64,000 nucleotides of DNA from the NCBI GenBank assembly GCA_963662645.2, contig OY759762.1, positions 3,348,001 through 3,412,000 of the forward strand, read 5' to 3'. Below, in pieces: positions 36,151 to 44,891 of this stretch (positions are counted from its first letter, which is position 1; each line of letters begins with the position of its first letter). The position numbers and the translations under genes were made by a program. The notes below the pieces were generated by a model that worked only from the letters and a program-made list of their open reading frames with translations, searched no databases and was not told where the DNA came from. The stretch comes from Aldehydirespirator sp963662645 (lineage in GTDB: Bacteria > Actinomycetota > Acidimicrobiia > Acidimicrobiales > Aldehydirespiratoraceae).

Positions 36151-37237
36151 CGTCGTGCGCTGGACTCCTCGTCGTCCGGAACCTGAACTCCCACCTCCGC
36201 GGCCGCGGCCACAAGCAGCGCCCACTCCTCGTCGCGCACGGGGACCCCGTGGCGCTGTCGTCGTTCCTCCTCGATACCGGCGTACTCGCCGGGCAGCACG
36301 ACCTGCTCGAAGCTCTCGGCCGGTTCGGACGCCTTGACAGCATCGACCAACGGCGTGCGGCCCGTCCGTATCGCTCTGGCGACGCCACCCTGTGGGGGTC
36401 GATGGCCATGAAGAACTGTCCGAGTTGCGTCGGGGTTTCCGCCGTCGGCGGATAGACGATGTCGGCCGAGGTGCTCATGCCTGACAACAGGCCAGCAAAG
36501 AGCTCCACAATCAGCATCCAGCCGAAGCCCTTGGGTCCCAGCGGGGCAATCGCGCCGCGCAGAGGCGATTCCCGGTGGCCGGTATCGACCACCAAGCCGC
36601 TGGGGTCCGACACCAGGCGGCCCTGGTCGTCGACAAGGTTGGGGCCGGGTAGGAGCCTGCCGTCGCGTGCCGCGAGCACCACCTCGCCGTGAGACGACGA
36701 GCTTGTGGCCATATCCACGACCACCGGCGCGCTGTCCGGTACCGGGAAGGCCACTGCGATTGGGTTGGTGCTCAGCACCGGGGTGCGACCTCCCCAGGCG
36801 GCGGTCTCCGGGGCTCCGTTGCTCATGGCTAGGCCCACCATCCCTTGCTCGAGAGCCTGCAGGGCGTATGAGGCGGCCATGGTGAAGTCATTACTGTGGC
36901 GCAGCCACACGCAGCCGATCCCTGAGGACATCGCCTTGTCGACGGCGATCTGCATGGCGTCGCAGGCGACAACTTGGCCGACACCGTTGTGGCCGTGCAC
37001 CACCGCGTACGACGGGCCCTCGTTGAGCACTTCCACATCGACACCGAATCGCATCACCCCCTCCCGGAGCCACTCAATGACCAGAGGCACGTATCCGATG
37101 CCCTGGGTCGAGTGGTTCCTCAGATCGGCCCTCAGGAAGCACCGAGCGAAGAGGTCCGCCTCGCGATCATCGGCACCGAGCGCCATCGCTACGTCGCGGT
37201 ATATCTCGGCAATACGCTCGGCTGCGATCACGGGCAT
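36147..37237 (-). pseudogene. LDH2/malate dehydrogenase-type oxidoreductase with a frameshift
   Basis: The gene starts at 37237 and is intact for about 285 codons: FLRADLRNHSTQGIGYVP, WLRHSNDFTMAASYAL, MSNGAPETAAWGGRTPVLS, GFGWMLIVELFAGLLSG, FFMAIDPHRVASPERYG, all typical of the NAD(P)-dependent LDH2/YlbC/ureidoglycolate dehydrogenase family. Near 36365-36385 the frame changes: the family-like continuation (LVDAVKASEPAESFEQVVLP, ending GVQVPDDEE) is in another frame and stops at 36147, overlapping the next gene by ATGA. One base has been gained or lost; sequencing error is possible. Function would be oxidation of a 2-hydroxy acid. Confidence 0.8.
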
Positions 37238-37310
37238 CTGGAGGTTCCACCCTCATGTCAAGCGTGCGGTCGGACGGCCGACGGGCTCCCCCTTTGGGGG
37301 ATTCCAGTAT

Positions 37311-37339
37311 ACTTTACCTTCTACGATAAGTTCGGTCAA
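37311..37339 (-). promoter_or_regulatory. Promoter copy upstream of the LDH2-type gene
   Basis: Minus strand TTGACC (37339-37334), 17-bp spacer, TAAAGT (37316-37311): same geometry as the importer promoter. The TCTNCTARR site present there has been lost here (TTTGGGGGATT replaces TTTAGGAGAAT). Confidence 0.5.
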
Positions 37340-37348
37340 GTGGTTCGG

Positions 37349-37426
37349 TCAAGTGGTTCGATCGCCGGCCAGAGCCGGCTCGACCAGGGGCATGACCTTG
37401 TGCTTGTGGAGTTCTAGAGGGTTCAT
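37349..37426 (-). pseudogene. 3'-end remnant of an LLM flavin monooxygenase gene
   Basis: Reads MNPLELHKHKVMPLVEPALA then GDRTT-stop, against MNSLELLKHKVMPLVEQALA then GDRAT-stop at the end of the gene at 32081. Only the last 25 codons remain. Confidence 0.8.
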
Positions 37427-37535
37427 CTGACTGCGGCGGCGGACTGTTATCCCACCCTACCGTCGGTCGGCCGGACGCTGCCAGGAGCGGGGGCAGTCGA
37501 GTTAGGAAGGGGGGTCCCGTTATCGTGTCGCGTCG

Positions 37536-38468
37536 GTGTCGGGTCAGACGGGTTCGATGGTGTGGCCGGTGGGAGCTGTCGTGTTGGCGTCGTCGCTATT
37601 GGGCACTATCGGTGCCGCGGCTGCCGTGGGTCCCGAGTCGTTGAGCGCGGTAGTCGCCGGTTCCTGGCGGGCAGCCGTGGGCGGGTCGAGCCTGGTCATG
37701 TTGGCGGTGCTGTGGCGGCAGGCGCCGTGGAGGTATCCACTGCCGCTGCCGTGGGTGGCGCTGGGTGGGATCGGAGTGGCTACCAGCCAGTTGGCGTTCT
37801 TTGAGGCGGTCTTTCGCACAGGCGTGGCTGTAGGGACCTTGGTAGCGATCGGGGTCGGTCCTATCGCGGCCGGGGGCATCGACTGGCTGGTCTACGGGCG
37901 CCGTCCCGGCCGACTGTGGCTGGTGGGTGTGGTGGTCGCTCTGGGTGGCGTGGCACTACTCACGGGCGGTGCAACGTATGTGGTGTGGAGCGGCGTCGGT
38001 TTCGGGCTCTTGGCCGGAACCGCCTTCCCATTCATGGCGTTCACCGCACAACGGCTCATGCGCGACCGTCCGATGCTGCCGGCTATGGCAACCGTGCTTG
38101 GCGCAGGAGCGGGTCTGATGCTGCCGATCGCTGTGTTTTCCGCAGATGTGGCACTCGCGTCGGTCGCTTCGGTATCAACGGTGCTGTATCTGGGGCTGGC
38201 CACTCTGACCGGCGCGCACATCCTCTGGGGGGTTGGCTTGAAGCACTTGAGCCTAAGCGTCGTCGTGGCCGTGACCCTGCTCGAGCCGGCGGTCGCCGCC
38301 ATCCTGGCCATGACAGTGCTCGATGAACCATTCACCGTCGGCCTCCTGCTTGGTGTCTGCCTGACCATTGCGGGCGTCGCGCTCACGTCCACCAAGCAGG
38401 CCACCACGACCTCACCGACCATGCCACTTGCAACGACTCGGGACCAGTACCGCCGGGGACCGCTCTAG
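37536..38468 (+). CDS. EamA/DMT-family transporter
   Basis: 310 aa, with ten hydrophobic segments in two related halves, as in drug/metabolite (EamA, RhaT-type) exporters. Segments such as GIGVATSQLAFFEAVFRTGV and VVVAVTLLEPAVAAILAMTV (the end-of-half EamA signature with a Pro in the last helices) support the call. The start is uncertain: GTG at 37536 or ATG at 37557. It is the first gene right of the duplicated segment and probably outside the catabolic island. Substrate unknown. Confidence 0.82.
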   Translation: MSGQTGSMVWPVGAVVLASSLLGTIGAAAAVGPESLSAVVAGSWRAAVGGSSLVMLAVLWRQAPWRYPLPLPWVALGGIGVATSQLAFFEAVFRTGVAVGTLVAIGVGPIAAGGIDWLVYGRRPGRLWLVGVVVALGGVALLTGGATYVVWSGVGFGLLAGTAFPFMAFTAQRLMRDRPMLPAMATVLGAGAGLMLPIAVFSADVALASVASVSTVLYLGLATLTGAHILWGVGLKHLSLSVVVAVTLLEPAVAAILAMTVLDEPFTVGLLLGVCLTIAGVALTSTKQATTTSPTMPLATTRDQYRRGPL

Positions 38469-38522
38469 CTGACGTCGATCCCGCCCGAACCCTGCGCGAG
38501 CGGTCGCATCTAGGCTGGCCCC

Positions 38523-38960
38523 GTGAGGGCGCTGGTGCAGCGGGCCGCCGAAGCCAGGGTGCGGGTGGGCGGCCAGGTGGTGGGCGAGATCGGTCCCGGC
38601 TTGTGCTGCCTGGTGGGGGTCACCCACGGTGACGACCACCAAGCCGCGGTGAAGCTGGCGGCCAAGCTGTGGCACCTACGCATCTTCGCCGACGACAACG
38701 GCCACATGAACCGGTCGGTGGCCGACACCAGCGGCGAGATGCTGGTCGTCAGCCAGTTCACCCTGTACGGCGACACCCGCAAGGGCCGCCGACCGTCGTT
38801 CATCGCCGCGGCCGCCCCCGACGAAGCGGTCCGCCTGATCGACGAGTTGGTCACCGAACTGCGGCGATTGGGCGCCACCGTGGCCACCGGATCATTCGGG
38901 GCGAACATGGCGGTGGAGCTCATCAACGACGGCCCCGTCACCCTGATGCTCGAAGTCTGA
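38523..38960 (+). CDS. dtd: D-aminoacyl-tRNA deacylase Dtd
   Basis: 145 aa, GTG start. Both family signatures are present: SQFTLYGDTRKGRRPSF (about residues 78-94) and the C-terminal NDGPVTLMLE, which forms the Gly-Pro chiral filter. The enzyme removes D-amino acids mistakenly attached to tRNA. Length is standard. Confidence 0.95.
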   Translation: MRALVQRAAEARVRVGGQVVGEIGPGLCCLVGVTHGDDHQAAVKLAAKLWHLRIFADDNGHMNRSVADTSGEMLVVSQFTLYGDTRKGRRPSFIAAAAPDEAVRLIDELVTELRRLGATVATGSFGANMAVELINDGPVTLMLEV

Positions 38961-38967
38961 CCATCGC

Positions 38968-39086
38968 GAATTGGCAGCGTTCTGCACGGTATGCGTGCAT
39001 TCTGCTGCCAGTTCGGGAGTACTCGACGGGGCAGTTCAGAATTGGCAGTTCTGCACGGTATGCGTGCATTGTGCTGCCAGTTCGGG
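38968..39086. repeat. Two hairpin-forming repeat units
   Basis: Two copies (38968-39017 and 39039-39086) of a unit with ends GAATTGGCAG and CTGCCAGTTC, which pair, around an inner hairpin TGCACGGTATGCGTGCA. They lie between dtd and the molybdoenzyme remnant and resemble REP-like intergenic palindromes. Confidence 0.8.
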
Positions 39087-39158
39087 TCGCCGAGGGCACT
39101 GGCTTGTTTCGAGACCCTAGGATCGCGTACTTGTGAAGCCCGAACGAGAGGCCCGCCC

Positions 39159-39251
39159 GTGACGGATCGCAGCATCCTCGTCCGCACATGCCTGCTGTGC
39201 AAGGCGATGTGCGGGCTGGAAGTGCACCTAGTCGAAGTGGCCCCCGCATGA
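39159..39251 (+). pseudogene. N-terminal remnant of a molybdopterin oxidoreductase
   Basis: GTG at 39159 after GAGAGG opens a 30-codon frame containing CLLCKAMCGLEV, the first part of the 4Fe-4S motif (CxxCxxxC) of formate-dehydrogenase-like molybdopterin oxidoreductases, usually about 700 aa. It stops at 39251, overlapping the next ATG. Only the start of the gene survives, fused to an SDR gene. Confidence 0.5.
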
Positions 39252-40237
39252 GCGGCGGTGAAGCTGGCAGGCGCAGGTTCGACCGTGACTCGACCGTCGA
39301 TGAGGTGCTCGACGGTGTCGATCTGTCCGGACGGGTGTTCGTCGTAACCGGATCGTCGAGCGGGCTGGGCGAGGAGTCGGCCCGGGGGCTGTCGGCGCGG
39401 GGAGCGCACGTCGCCATGGCGGCCCGCGACGCGGTCAAGAACGCCGAGGCCGTCGAGCGCATCCGGGCCTCGGTCCCGGACGCTGATCTGTCCGCCCACG
39501 AACTGGACCTCGCCGATCTGTCCAGCGTGGCCCGGTTCGCGGAGAGGGCCGCCGGCACGCTCCATCGCGTCGACGTCCTCATCAACAACGCCGGCGTCAT
39601 GGCCTGCCCCGAGGGCCGCACCGCCGACGGGTTCGAGACCCAGTTCGGCACCAACCACCTCGGCCACTTCGCGCTGACGCTCCGGCTGATGCCGCTGCTG
39701 CGCAGAGCGGAGAGCCCGAGGGTCGTGACCCTGTCCTCGGGCGGGCACCGCATCGCGGACGTCGATCTCGGCGATCCCAACTTCGAGACCACTCCCTACG
39801 ACGGTTGGATCGCCTACGGGCGGTCCAAGAGCGCCAACGCGCACTTCGCGGCCGAGCTCGCCCGGCGGTGCGGCGAACCGCTGCTGTCGTTCTCGGTCCA
39901 CCCCGGAGCGATCGTCACTCGACTCGGCCGGCACCTGACGCCGGAACTCATTGAGGAGCTGATGGCCCAGGCGAGGGCGAGCGCCTCGGAGCGAGGCGTT
40001 GGCTCCGGGGGCGGCATGCGCTTCAAGAGCGTCGAGGCCGGCGCGGCCACCCAGGTGTGGGCGGCCACCTCTCCCGATGCCGCCGCCCACAACGGCGGGT
40101 ACCTGGCCGACTGCGGGCCGACCGCCCCCGGCCCGGGCGAGCAGGGCCACGAGCCGTGGATCGCTGACGCCGCCACCGCCGGCCGGCTCTGGGAACTCAG
40201 CGAGAGGCTGGTCGGACTCTCCTTCGACGGCATCTGA
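39248..40237 (+). CDS. SDR oxidoreductase, retinol-dehydrogenase-like
   Basis: 329 aa from the ATG at 39248, which overlaps the stop of the molybdoenzyme remnant. Motifs: VFVVTGSSSGLGEESARGL, NNAGVMACP, TLSSGGHRI and Tyr-x3-Lys in IAYGRSKSANA. MAARD after the second strand suggests NADP. The pattern FGTNHLGHFALTLRLMPLL is typical of the retinol dehydrogenase/protochlorophyllide-reductase-like branch, which acts on bulky hydrophobic alcohols. Substrate unknown. Confidence 0.85.
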   Translation: MSGGEAGRRRFDRDSTVDEVLDGVDLSGRVFVVTGSSSGLGEESARGLSARGAHVAMAARDAVKNAEAVERIRASVPDADLSAHELDLADLSSVARFAERAAGTLHRVDVLINNAGVMACPEGRTADGFETQFGTNHLGHFALTLRLMPLLRRAESPRVVTLSSGGHRIADVDLGDPNFETTPYDGWIAYGRSKSANAHFAAELARRCGEPLLSFSVHPGAIVTRLGRHLTPELIEELMAQARASASERGVGSGGGMRFKSVEAGAATQVWAATSPDAAAHNGGYLADCGPTAPGPGEQGHEPWIADAATAGRLWELSERLVGLSFDGI

Positions 40238-40323
40238 CCCCTGGGCTGCCGGCTGGCAGTGCGGCGACCGGAGGGCTAGGTCGATGAGACATCTGACCCC
40301 CGGCCGCGGGCTACCCTCCGACC

Positions 40324-41253
40324 ATGCCGAGCGGCCCGCCCTTCGAGCACGAGGCGTGCGGCGACGGTCGCCGGCTCCGCATCGACGGCTCGACGGCAGT
40401 CGTGACCGGCGGCGCGAGCGGTATCGGCAAGGGCATCGCCAAGGCTCTCCTTCGCAGGGGCGCACGGGTGGTTATCGCCGACATCGAGGAGCCCGTGCTG
40501 GAGCACGCGGTGACGGAGCTGTCACCTCTGGGGCCAGTGGAGGGAGTTCGCACGGACGTGAGCGGCGAGGACTCCGTGACCGCGCTGGCCGATCACGTCT
40601 TCGAGACCCACGGGGCCTGCAACCTGCTGTTCTGCAACGCCGGGGTCACCTCCGGCGGCGGAGGCAAGCCCTGGCAGCAGGAGCCCAACGACTGGCGCTG
40701 GTGCTTCGGCGTGAACGTGTTCGGGGTGGCCATCTGCACCTGGGCCTTCGTGCCCCGCATGATCGCCAGCGGCCAGCCCGGCCAGGTGATCGTCACCTCC
40801 TCGGGCGACGGCGGGTTCGCCCCGGTGCCCACCGCCTCGGTGTACGCGTCGTCCAAGGCCGCGGCCAGCTGCTTCACCGAAGCGCTCAACCACAACCTCA
40901 TCCGCGAGGGGACCAACCTCAGGGCGTCGGTGTTCTACCCGTCAGGCGGCCTGATGAACACCGGACTCTTCAACGCCCAACGCAACCGGCCCGAGCACCT
41001 GCAGCGAGTGGGGGAGGGCACCGGGCGGGGAAGCCTCAGCTTCGAGCAGCTCAAGCAGATGATCGCCGAGATGCGGGGCGCCGAGCCCGAGTTGGCCGAC
41101 CTCGACGAGCTCGGAGAGTTCGTGCTCGAGGGGGTCGTCGAGCGCCGCTACATCATCGCCCGGGACCTCGACGACACAGTCGAGCTCTTGCACGCCCGGG
41201 CCGAGGCCATCGGTCGGGCGGAGATGCCGCCGGGTCACGATCTCGGCGGCTGA
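40324..41253 (+). CDS. SDR oxidoreductase
   Basis: 309 aa. TAVVTGGASGIGKGIAKAL, VIADIEE (acidic residue, NAD preference), CNAGVTSGG (modified NNAG), catalytic Ser in VTSSGDGG and Tyr-x3-Lys in SVYASSKAAA are present. The C-terminal about 60 residues extend beyond the basic SDR fold. It follows another SDR and precedes an amidohydrolase; the grouping hints at a degradation pathway for a hydrophobic compound. Confidence 0.84.
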   Translation: MPSGPPFEHEACGDGRRLRIDGSTAVVTGGASGIGKGIAKALLRRGARVVIADIEEPVLEHAVTELSPLGPVEGVRTDVSGEDSVTALADHVFETHGACNLLFCNAGVTSGGGGKPWQQEPNDWRWCFGVNVFGVAICTWAFVPRMIASGQPGQVIVTSSGDGGFAPVPTASVYASSKAAASCFTEALNHNLIREGTNLRASVFYPSGGLMNTGLFNAQRNRPEHLQRVGEGTGRGSLSFEQLKQMIAEMRGAEPELADLDELGEFVLEGVVERRYIIARDLDDTVELLHARAEAIGRAEMPPGHDLGG

Positions 41254-41361
41254 GCCAGCTCTCCTCGCGACTGGCGCGACTTGCGCCGAATCACGCGAGA
41301 GTCGACTCGGCCGATGAGTCGTAGGCTGATCGGCGGCGGTTTCCGGCGCATAGGAGGCTCG

Positions 41362-42654
41362 ATGGGGGAGCATCACATCGTCATCTCGGCCGACACCCAC
41401 TGCGGTGCAGAGATGCGCGACTACCGCCCTTACCTGGCGGCCAAGTACCACCGGGACTTCGACGAGTGGGCCGATGGGGTCGAGCGGGCCCAGGAGGCCT
41501 CAGCTGCGGCGTATGCGGGCCGCAAGAGCCCCCGCAACGTCGGCGTGGACGGCGACCCGGAGAAGGACGGCGACCGCAACTGGTCGATGGAGCGCCGCCT
41601 GCGGGAGCAGAGCGCCGACGGCGTGGTGGCCGAGGTCATGTTCCCCAACACCCTCCCGCCGTTCGCGCCGCCCGCATCGACCGCACTGGAGGCGCCCCAG
41701 TACAGCGACAACTTCGAGCACCGCTGGGCGGGCCTGCGGGCCCACAACCGGTGGATGCTCGACATGGTGAGCCAGGCGCCCGAGCGCTGCGCGGGCATCG
41801 CCCAGATCTTCCTGGGCGACGTCGAGGGCTCGGTGGCCGAGATCGAGTGGGCCGCGGAGAACGGCCTTCGGGGCGGGATCCTGCTGCCGGGAGCGCCCCC
41901 CGACTCGCCGTTCGAGCCGCTGTACTCCGCGGCCTACGAGCCGATCTGGGCCGCGGCGGAGGCCAACGACATGCCCGTCAACCACCATGCGGGCGGGGCC
42001 ACGCCATCGTTCGGCAACCACTTCCCGGCGTCGCTGGCCGTGTTCCTCATCGAGGTGCGCTGGTGGTCGCAGCGGGCGCTGTGGCACCTGATGTTCTCGG
42101 GCGTTTTCGAGCGCCACCCCGACCTGAGGTTCGTCAACACCGAGACGGGCACGGCCTGGATCCCGGAGGTGCTCAAGGACCTCGACTCCTTCTACCACCG
42201 GATGAAGTACTCGACCTACGGGTCGGAGTCCATCTTCGGAGGCCCCGCGGTCTCCGCCATGTCGATGAAGCCGAGCGAGTACTGGCAGCGCCAGTGCTTC
42301 ATCGGGGCCAGCTTCCTGCGGCCCAGCGAGGCCCATCTGCCCGCCGAGATCGGCATCGACCGCATCATGTGGGGCTCGGACTATCCCCACACCGAGGGAT
42401 CGCATCCCTTCACCCGCCATCATCTCAAGCTCACATTCGGGGGGATGCCCGTCACCGACGCCACCACGCTGCTCACCACCAACGCGGCCAAGCTCTACAA
42501 GTTCGACCTCGACGCGCTCCGGCCGCTGGCCGAGCGGCACTGCCCCACCAAGGCGGAGGTGGCCGCGGGCATCGACTACGCCGACGTCCCCGAGGAGGCC
42601 CGGGGCTGCCCCGGAATGAACCCCCTCAACCAGCGCCAGCCCGCCGCGGCCTGA
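41362..42654 (+). CDS. Amidohydrolase_2 family protein (TIM-barrel metal hydrolase/decarboxylase)
   Basis: 430 aa from the ATG at 41362, chosen for the ribosome site TAGGAGG. N-terminal SADTHCG corresponds to the HxH metal strand, though the second His is replaced by Cys-Gly context. NHHAGGATPSF supplies mid-barrel histidines, and IMWGSDYPHTEGSHPF holds the catalytic Asp near the C-terminus, typical of the COG2159 group (ACMSD, gamma-resorcylate decarboxylase and relatives). Many actinobacterial copies remain uncharacterised. Probably acts on a carboxylated intermediate made by the neighbouring SDRs. Confidence 0.85.
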   Translation: MGEHHIVISADTHCGAEMRDYRPYLAAKYHRDFDEWADGVERAQEASAAAYAGRKSPRNVGVDGDPEKDGDRNWSMERRLREQSADGVVAEVMFPNTLPPFAPPASTALEAPQYSDNFEHRWAGLRAHNRWMLDMVSQAPERCAGIAQIFLGDVEGSVAEIEWAAENGLRGGILLPGAPPDSPFEPLYSAAYEPIWAAAEANDMPVNHHAGGATPSFGNHFPASLAVFLIEVRWWSQRALWHLMFSGVFERHPDLRFVNTETGTAWIPEVLKDLDSFYHRMKYSTYGSESIFGGPAVSAMSMKPSEYWQRQCFIGASFLRPSEAHLPAEIGIDRIMWGSDYPHTEGSHPFTRHHLKLTFGGMPVTDATTLLTTNAAKLYKFDLDALRPLAERHCPTKAEVAAGIDYADVPEEARGCPGMNPLNQRQPAAA

Positions 42655-42691
42655 CCGCAGCGAGGCCCTAGAGCAGCGAGGCTCTCGGAAG

Positions 42692-43456
42692 TCAGTCGGC
42701 TCGGGGGCCGCCCCGGGTTCCGGGCCAGCGGGAGCCGCCGATGGTGTCGGCGCAGGGCCAGAAGGCGTCGGGGTCGAGCGGGCCGGCGTTGGTGATGCTG
42801 CGGGCCTTGGCCTGGTGGGCGACCAGCTGCGCCGACAACTGCTCCCGGATCGGGAGGTAGCGGGCGACCGGATCCCAAGGGCTGTCCAGCAGCTTCAGCT
42901 CGCCGTCGATGTCCTCGACGTGGCGCTGTTCGAAGGTGGTGGCCACGTCCACTACGTGGGGCGGGAAGTCGTACTGGCCGTCGGCGCCGCCGATGGCCCG
43001 GGAGTACTTGATCCACCATTCGTGGTCCGACACGTCTCCGGGCGCGATGTCACCCGATCCGGTCACGTCGCCGCTGAACTCGATGAACGTGTAGCCCTGA
43101 TGGGTGGCCCGGGCTGATACGTGGTCGCCGAGGCGGTAATAGTCGATCTCGCAGAGGAACTTGGGCTGGCCGTTGGTCTCGTAGCTGATGGAGACGGCCG
43201 CCTCCTGGTCGATCCCCATGCCGAGGTTGTAGAGGCCCTCGGTGCCGTGCCAGGAGGCGGGCACCTTGATGCTGATGCCGTACTCCGGCTCCCCGAGGAT
43301 CGGCACGCAGTAGACGCCCACGGTCACTATCGGCTCGCCGGGTACCAGTCCGGGCGGCATCAGCTGCTCCACGCCAGCCGGGTCGGTGCGGTAGGTCACC
43401 ACCAGCTTGGGCCATCCGGCCACCTCGCCAGGTCGGGTCATCGGGGTCTCAGTCAC
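42692..43456 (-). CDS. Acetoacetate decarboxylase-like protein
   Basis: 254 aa, similar to the acetoacetate decarboxylase (ADC) fold: PPGLVPGEPIVTVGVYCVPI near the N-terminus and NGQPKFLCEIDYYRLGD in the middle, where the Lys aligns with the Schiff-base lysine region. True ADC makes acetone and CO2; relatives act as aldolases or hydratases. It is the only minus-strand gene in this stretch and lies between the amidohydrolase and the acyl-CoA dehydrogenase. Confidence 0.75.
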   Translation of the reverse strand: MTETPMTRPGEVAGWPKLVVTYRTDPAGVEQLMPPGLVPGEPIVTVGVYCVPILGEPEYGISIKVPASWHGTEGLYNLGMGIDQEAAVSISYETNGQPKFLCEIDYYRLGDHVSARATHQGYTFIEFSGDVTGSGDIAPGDVSDHEWWIKYSRAIGGADGQYDFPPHVVDVATTFEQRHVEDIDGELKLLDSPWDPVARYLPIREQLSAQLVAHQAKARSITNAGPLDPDAFWPCADTIGGSRWPGTRGGPRAD

Positions 43457-43614
43457 GCCGTCTCCTGTCGCCTCGGGGCGGGCCCAGCGTATTGGCCCGT
43501 TCCGAGCCTAGACGCCGGGCGATCCTGGAGGCTCTCGGGTGAGTTCTGGGCGCTGGGCACACAGAAGTCTCCCGAGAAAGTGCAGACTGTCGGCTCATCG
43601 AGCTAGGAGCAGCC

Positions 43615-44853
43615 ATGGCCATCGACTTCACGCTCACCCCCGAACTGGAGGAGATCAGGGCCCGAGTCCGCTCGTTCATTGACGACGTCGTGAAGCCGGC
43701 CGAGGCTCTCATCGAGGGCCGCGGCGGCAACGAGCCCCTGACCGGGCCGGACCGTGTAGGTGTGCTGATCGACCTGCGCAAGCAGGCCCGCTCCGCCGGG
43801 CTGTGGCTGCCGCACATGCCGCCGGAGTGGGGCGGGATGGGGCTCGGGCACGTGGCGCTGGCCATGGTCCAGGCCGAGGCAGCCAAATCCCGCTACGGAC
43901 CGTGGGTACTGAACTGCCAGGCGCCCGACGAGGGCAACATGCACACCCTGCTGCACTGGGCCACACCCGAGCAGGCCGAGAAATATCTGCGCCCGCTCTG
44001 CGACGGCAAGGTCTGGTCGTGCTTCGCGATGACCGAGCCGGAGGTGGCGGGCTCCGACCCGACGCTGATCCAGACCCGGGCCTATCCCGACGGCGACGAG
44101 TGGGTGATCAACGGCCACAAGTGGTTCATCTCCAACGCTCACCGGGCCGACTTCGCCATCCTGGTATGCCGCACCGAGGACAATCCCGACATCCCGCAAG
44201 CCGGCAACAGCGCCTTCATCATCGACCTGCCCCATGAGGGCTGGAACGAGGTGCGCCAGATCGAGACCATGCACGGCAGCACCGGCCACAGCGAGATCCG
44301 CATCGAGGACTTGCGGGTCCACACCGATCAGATGCTCGGCGGGCGGGGCCAGGGCCACCTGCTCGGCCAGTACCGGTTGGGGCCGGCCCGCCTGGCCCAC
44401 TGCATGCGCTGGATCGCGCAGGCCGAGACTGCGCTGGACATGATGGTGGACCGCTCGCTCAACCGCTTCTCGCACGGCTCGCTGCTGGCCGAGAAGCAGG
44501 GAATCCAGTGGATGATCGCCGATTCGGCCATGGAGCTGTACCAGGCCAAGCTGATGGTCCTGCACGCGGCCCATAAGATCGACCGGGCCGAGGAGTTCAA
44601 GTCCGAGGTGTCGATGGCCAAGCACTTCGTGGCCAACATGCTGAACCGGGTCATCGACCGCTCCATCCAGGTCCACGGCGCGCTCGGCTACTCCACCGAC
44701 ACCCCGCTGGCCCACATGTACCAGCACGCCCGCTGGGCCCGCTTCGCCGACGGCGCCGACGAAGTGCACCAGATGCGCATCGCTCAGCGCACCATCGCGG
44801 CCTATACCGACGAGGGCACCACCCGGCGCGCCACCGGCAATCTGCCCATCTGA
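43615..44853 (+). CDS. Acyl-CoA dehydrogenase
   Basis: 412 aa, ATG at 43615 with TAGGAG upstream. Domains in order: N-terminal helical (DFTLTPELEEIRARVRSF), beta barrel (CFAMTEPEVAGSDPTLIQTR, WVINGHKWFISNAHRADF), C-terminal helical (DMMVDRSLNRFSHGSLLAEK, IQVHGALGYSTDTPLAHMY). It matches the long-chain/ACAD10-11-like branch. FAD-dependent alpha,beta-dehydrogenation of an acyl-CoA feeds electrons to ETF. The chain length preference cannot be predicted. Confidence 0.92.
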   Translation: MAIDFTLTPELEEIRARVRSFIDDVVKPAEALIEGRGGNEPLTGPDRVGVLIDLRKQARSAGLWLPHMPPEWGGMGLGHVALAMVQAEAAKSRYGPWVLNCQAPDEGNMHTLLHWATPEQAEKYLRPLCDGKVWSCFAMTEPEVAGSDPTLIQTRAYPDGDEWVINGHKWFISNAHRADFAILVCRTEDNPDIPQAGNSAFIIDLPHEGWNEVRQIETMHGSTGHSEIRIEDLRVHTDQMLGGRGQGHLLGQYRLGPARLAHCMRWIAQAETALDMMVDRSLNRFSHGSLLAEKQGIQWMIADSAMELYQAKLMVLHAAHKIDRAEEFKSEVSMAKHFVANMLNRVIDRSIQVHGALGYSTDTPLAHMYQHARWARFADGADEVHQMRIAQRTIAAYTDEGTTRRATGNLPI

Positions 44854-44891
44854 CAGGCCATCCGAAATCCCTGTAGTTGAGGTCGCTGGAA

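Larger units (their letters stand above)
37286..37427. repeat. Duplicated segment, copy 2
   Basis: Diverged copy of 32030-32158, same orientation, with an extra 13-bp tandem unit (GGTCAAGTGGTTC). It lies upstream of the LDH2-type gene, as copy 1 lies upstream of the binding-protein gene. Confidence 0.9.
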
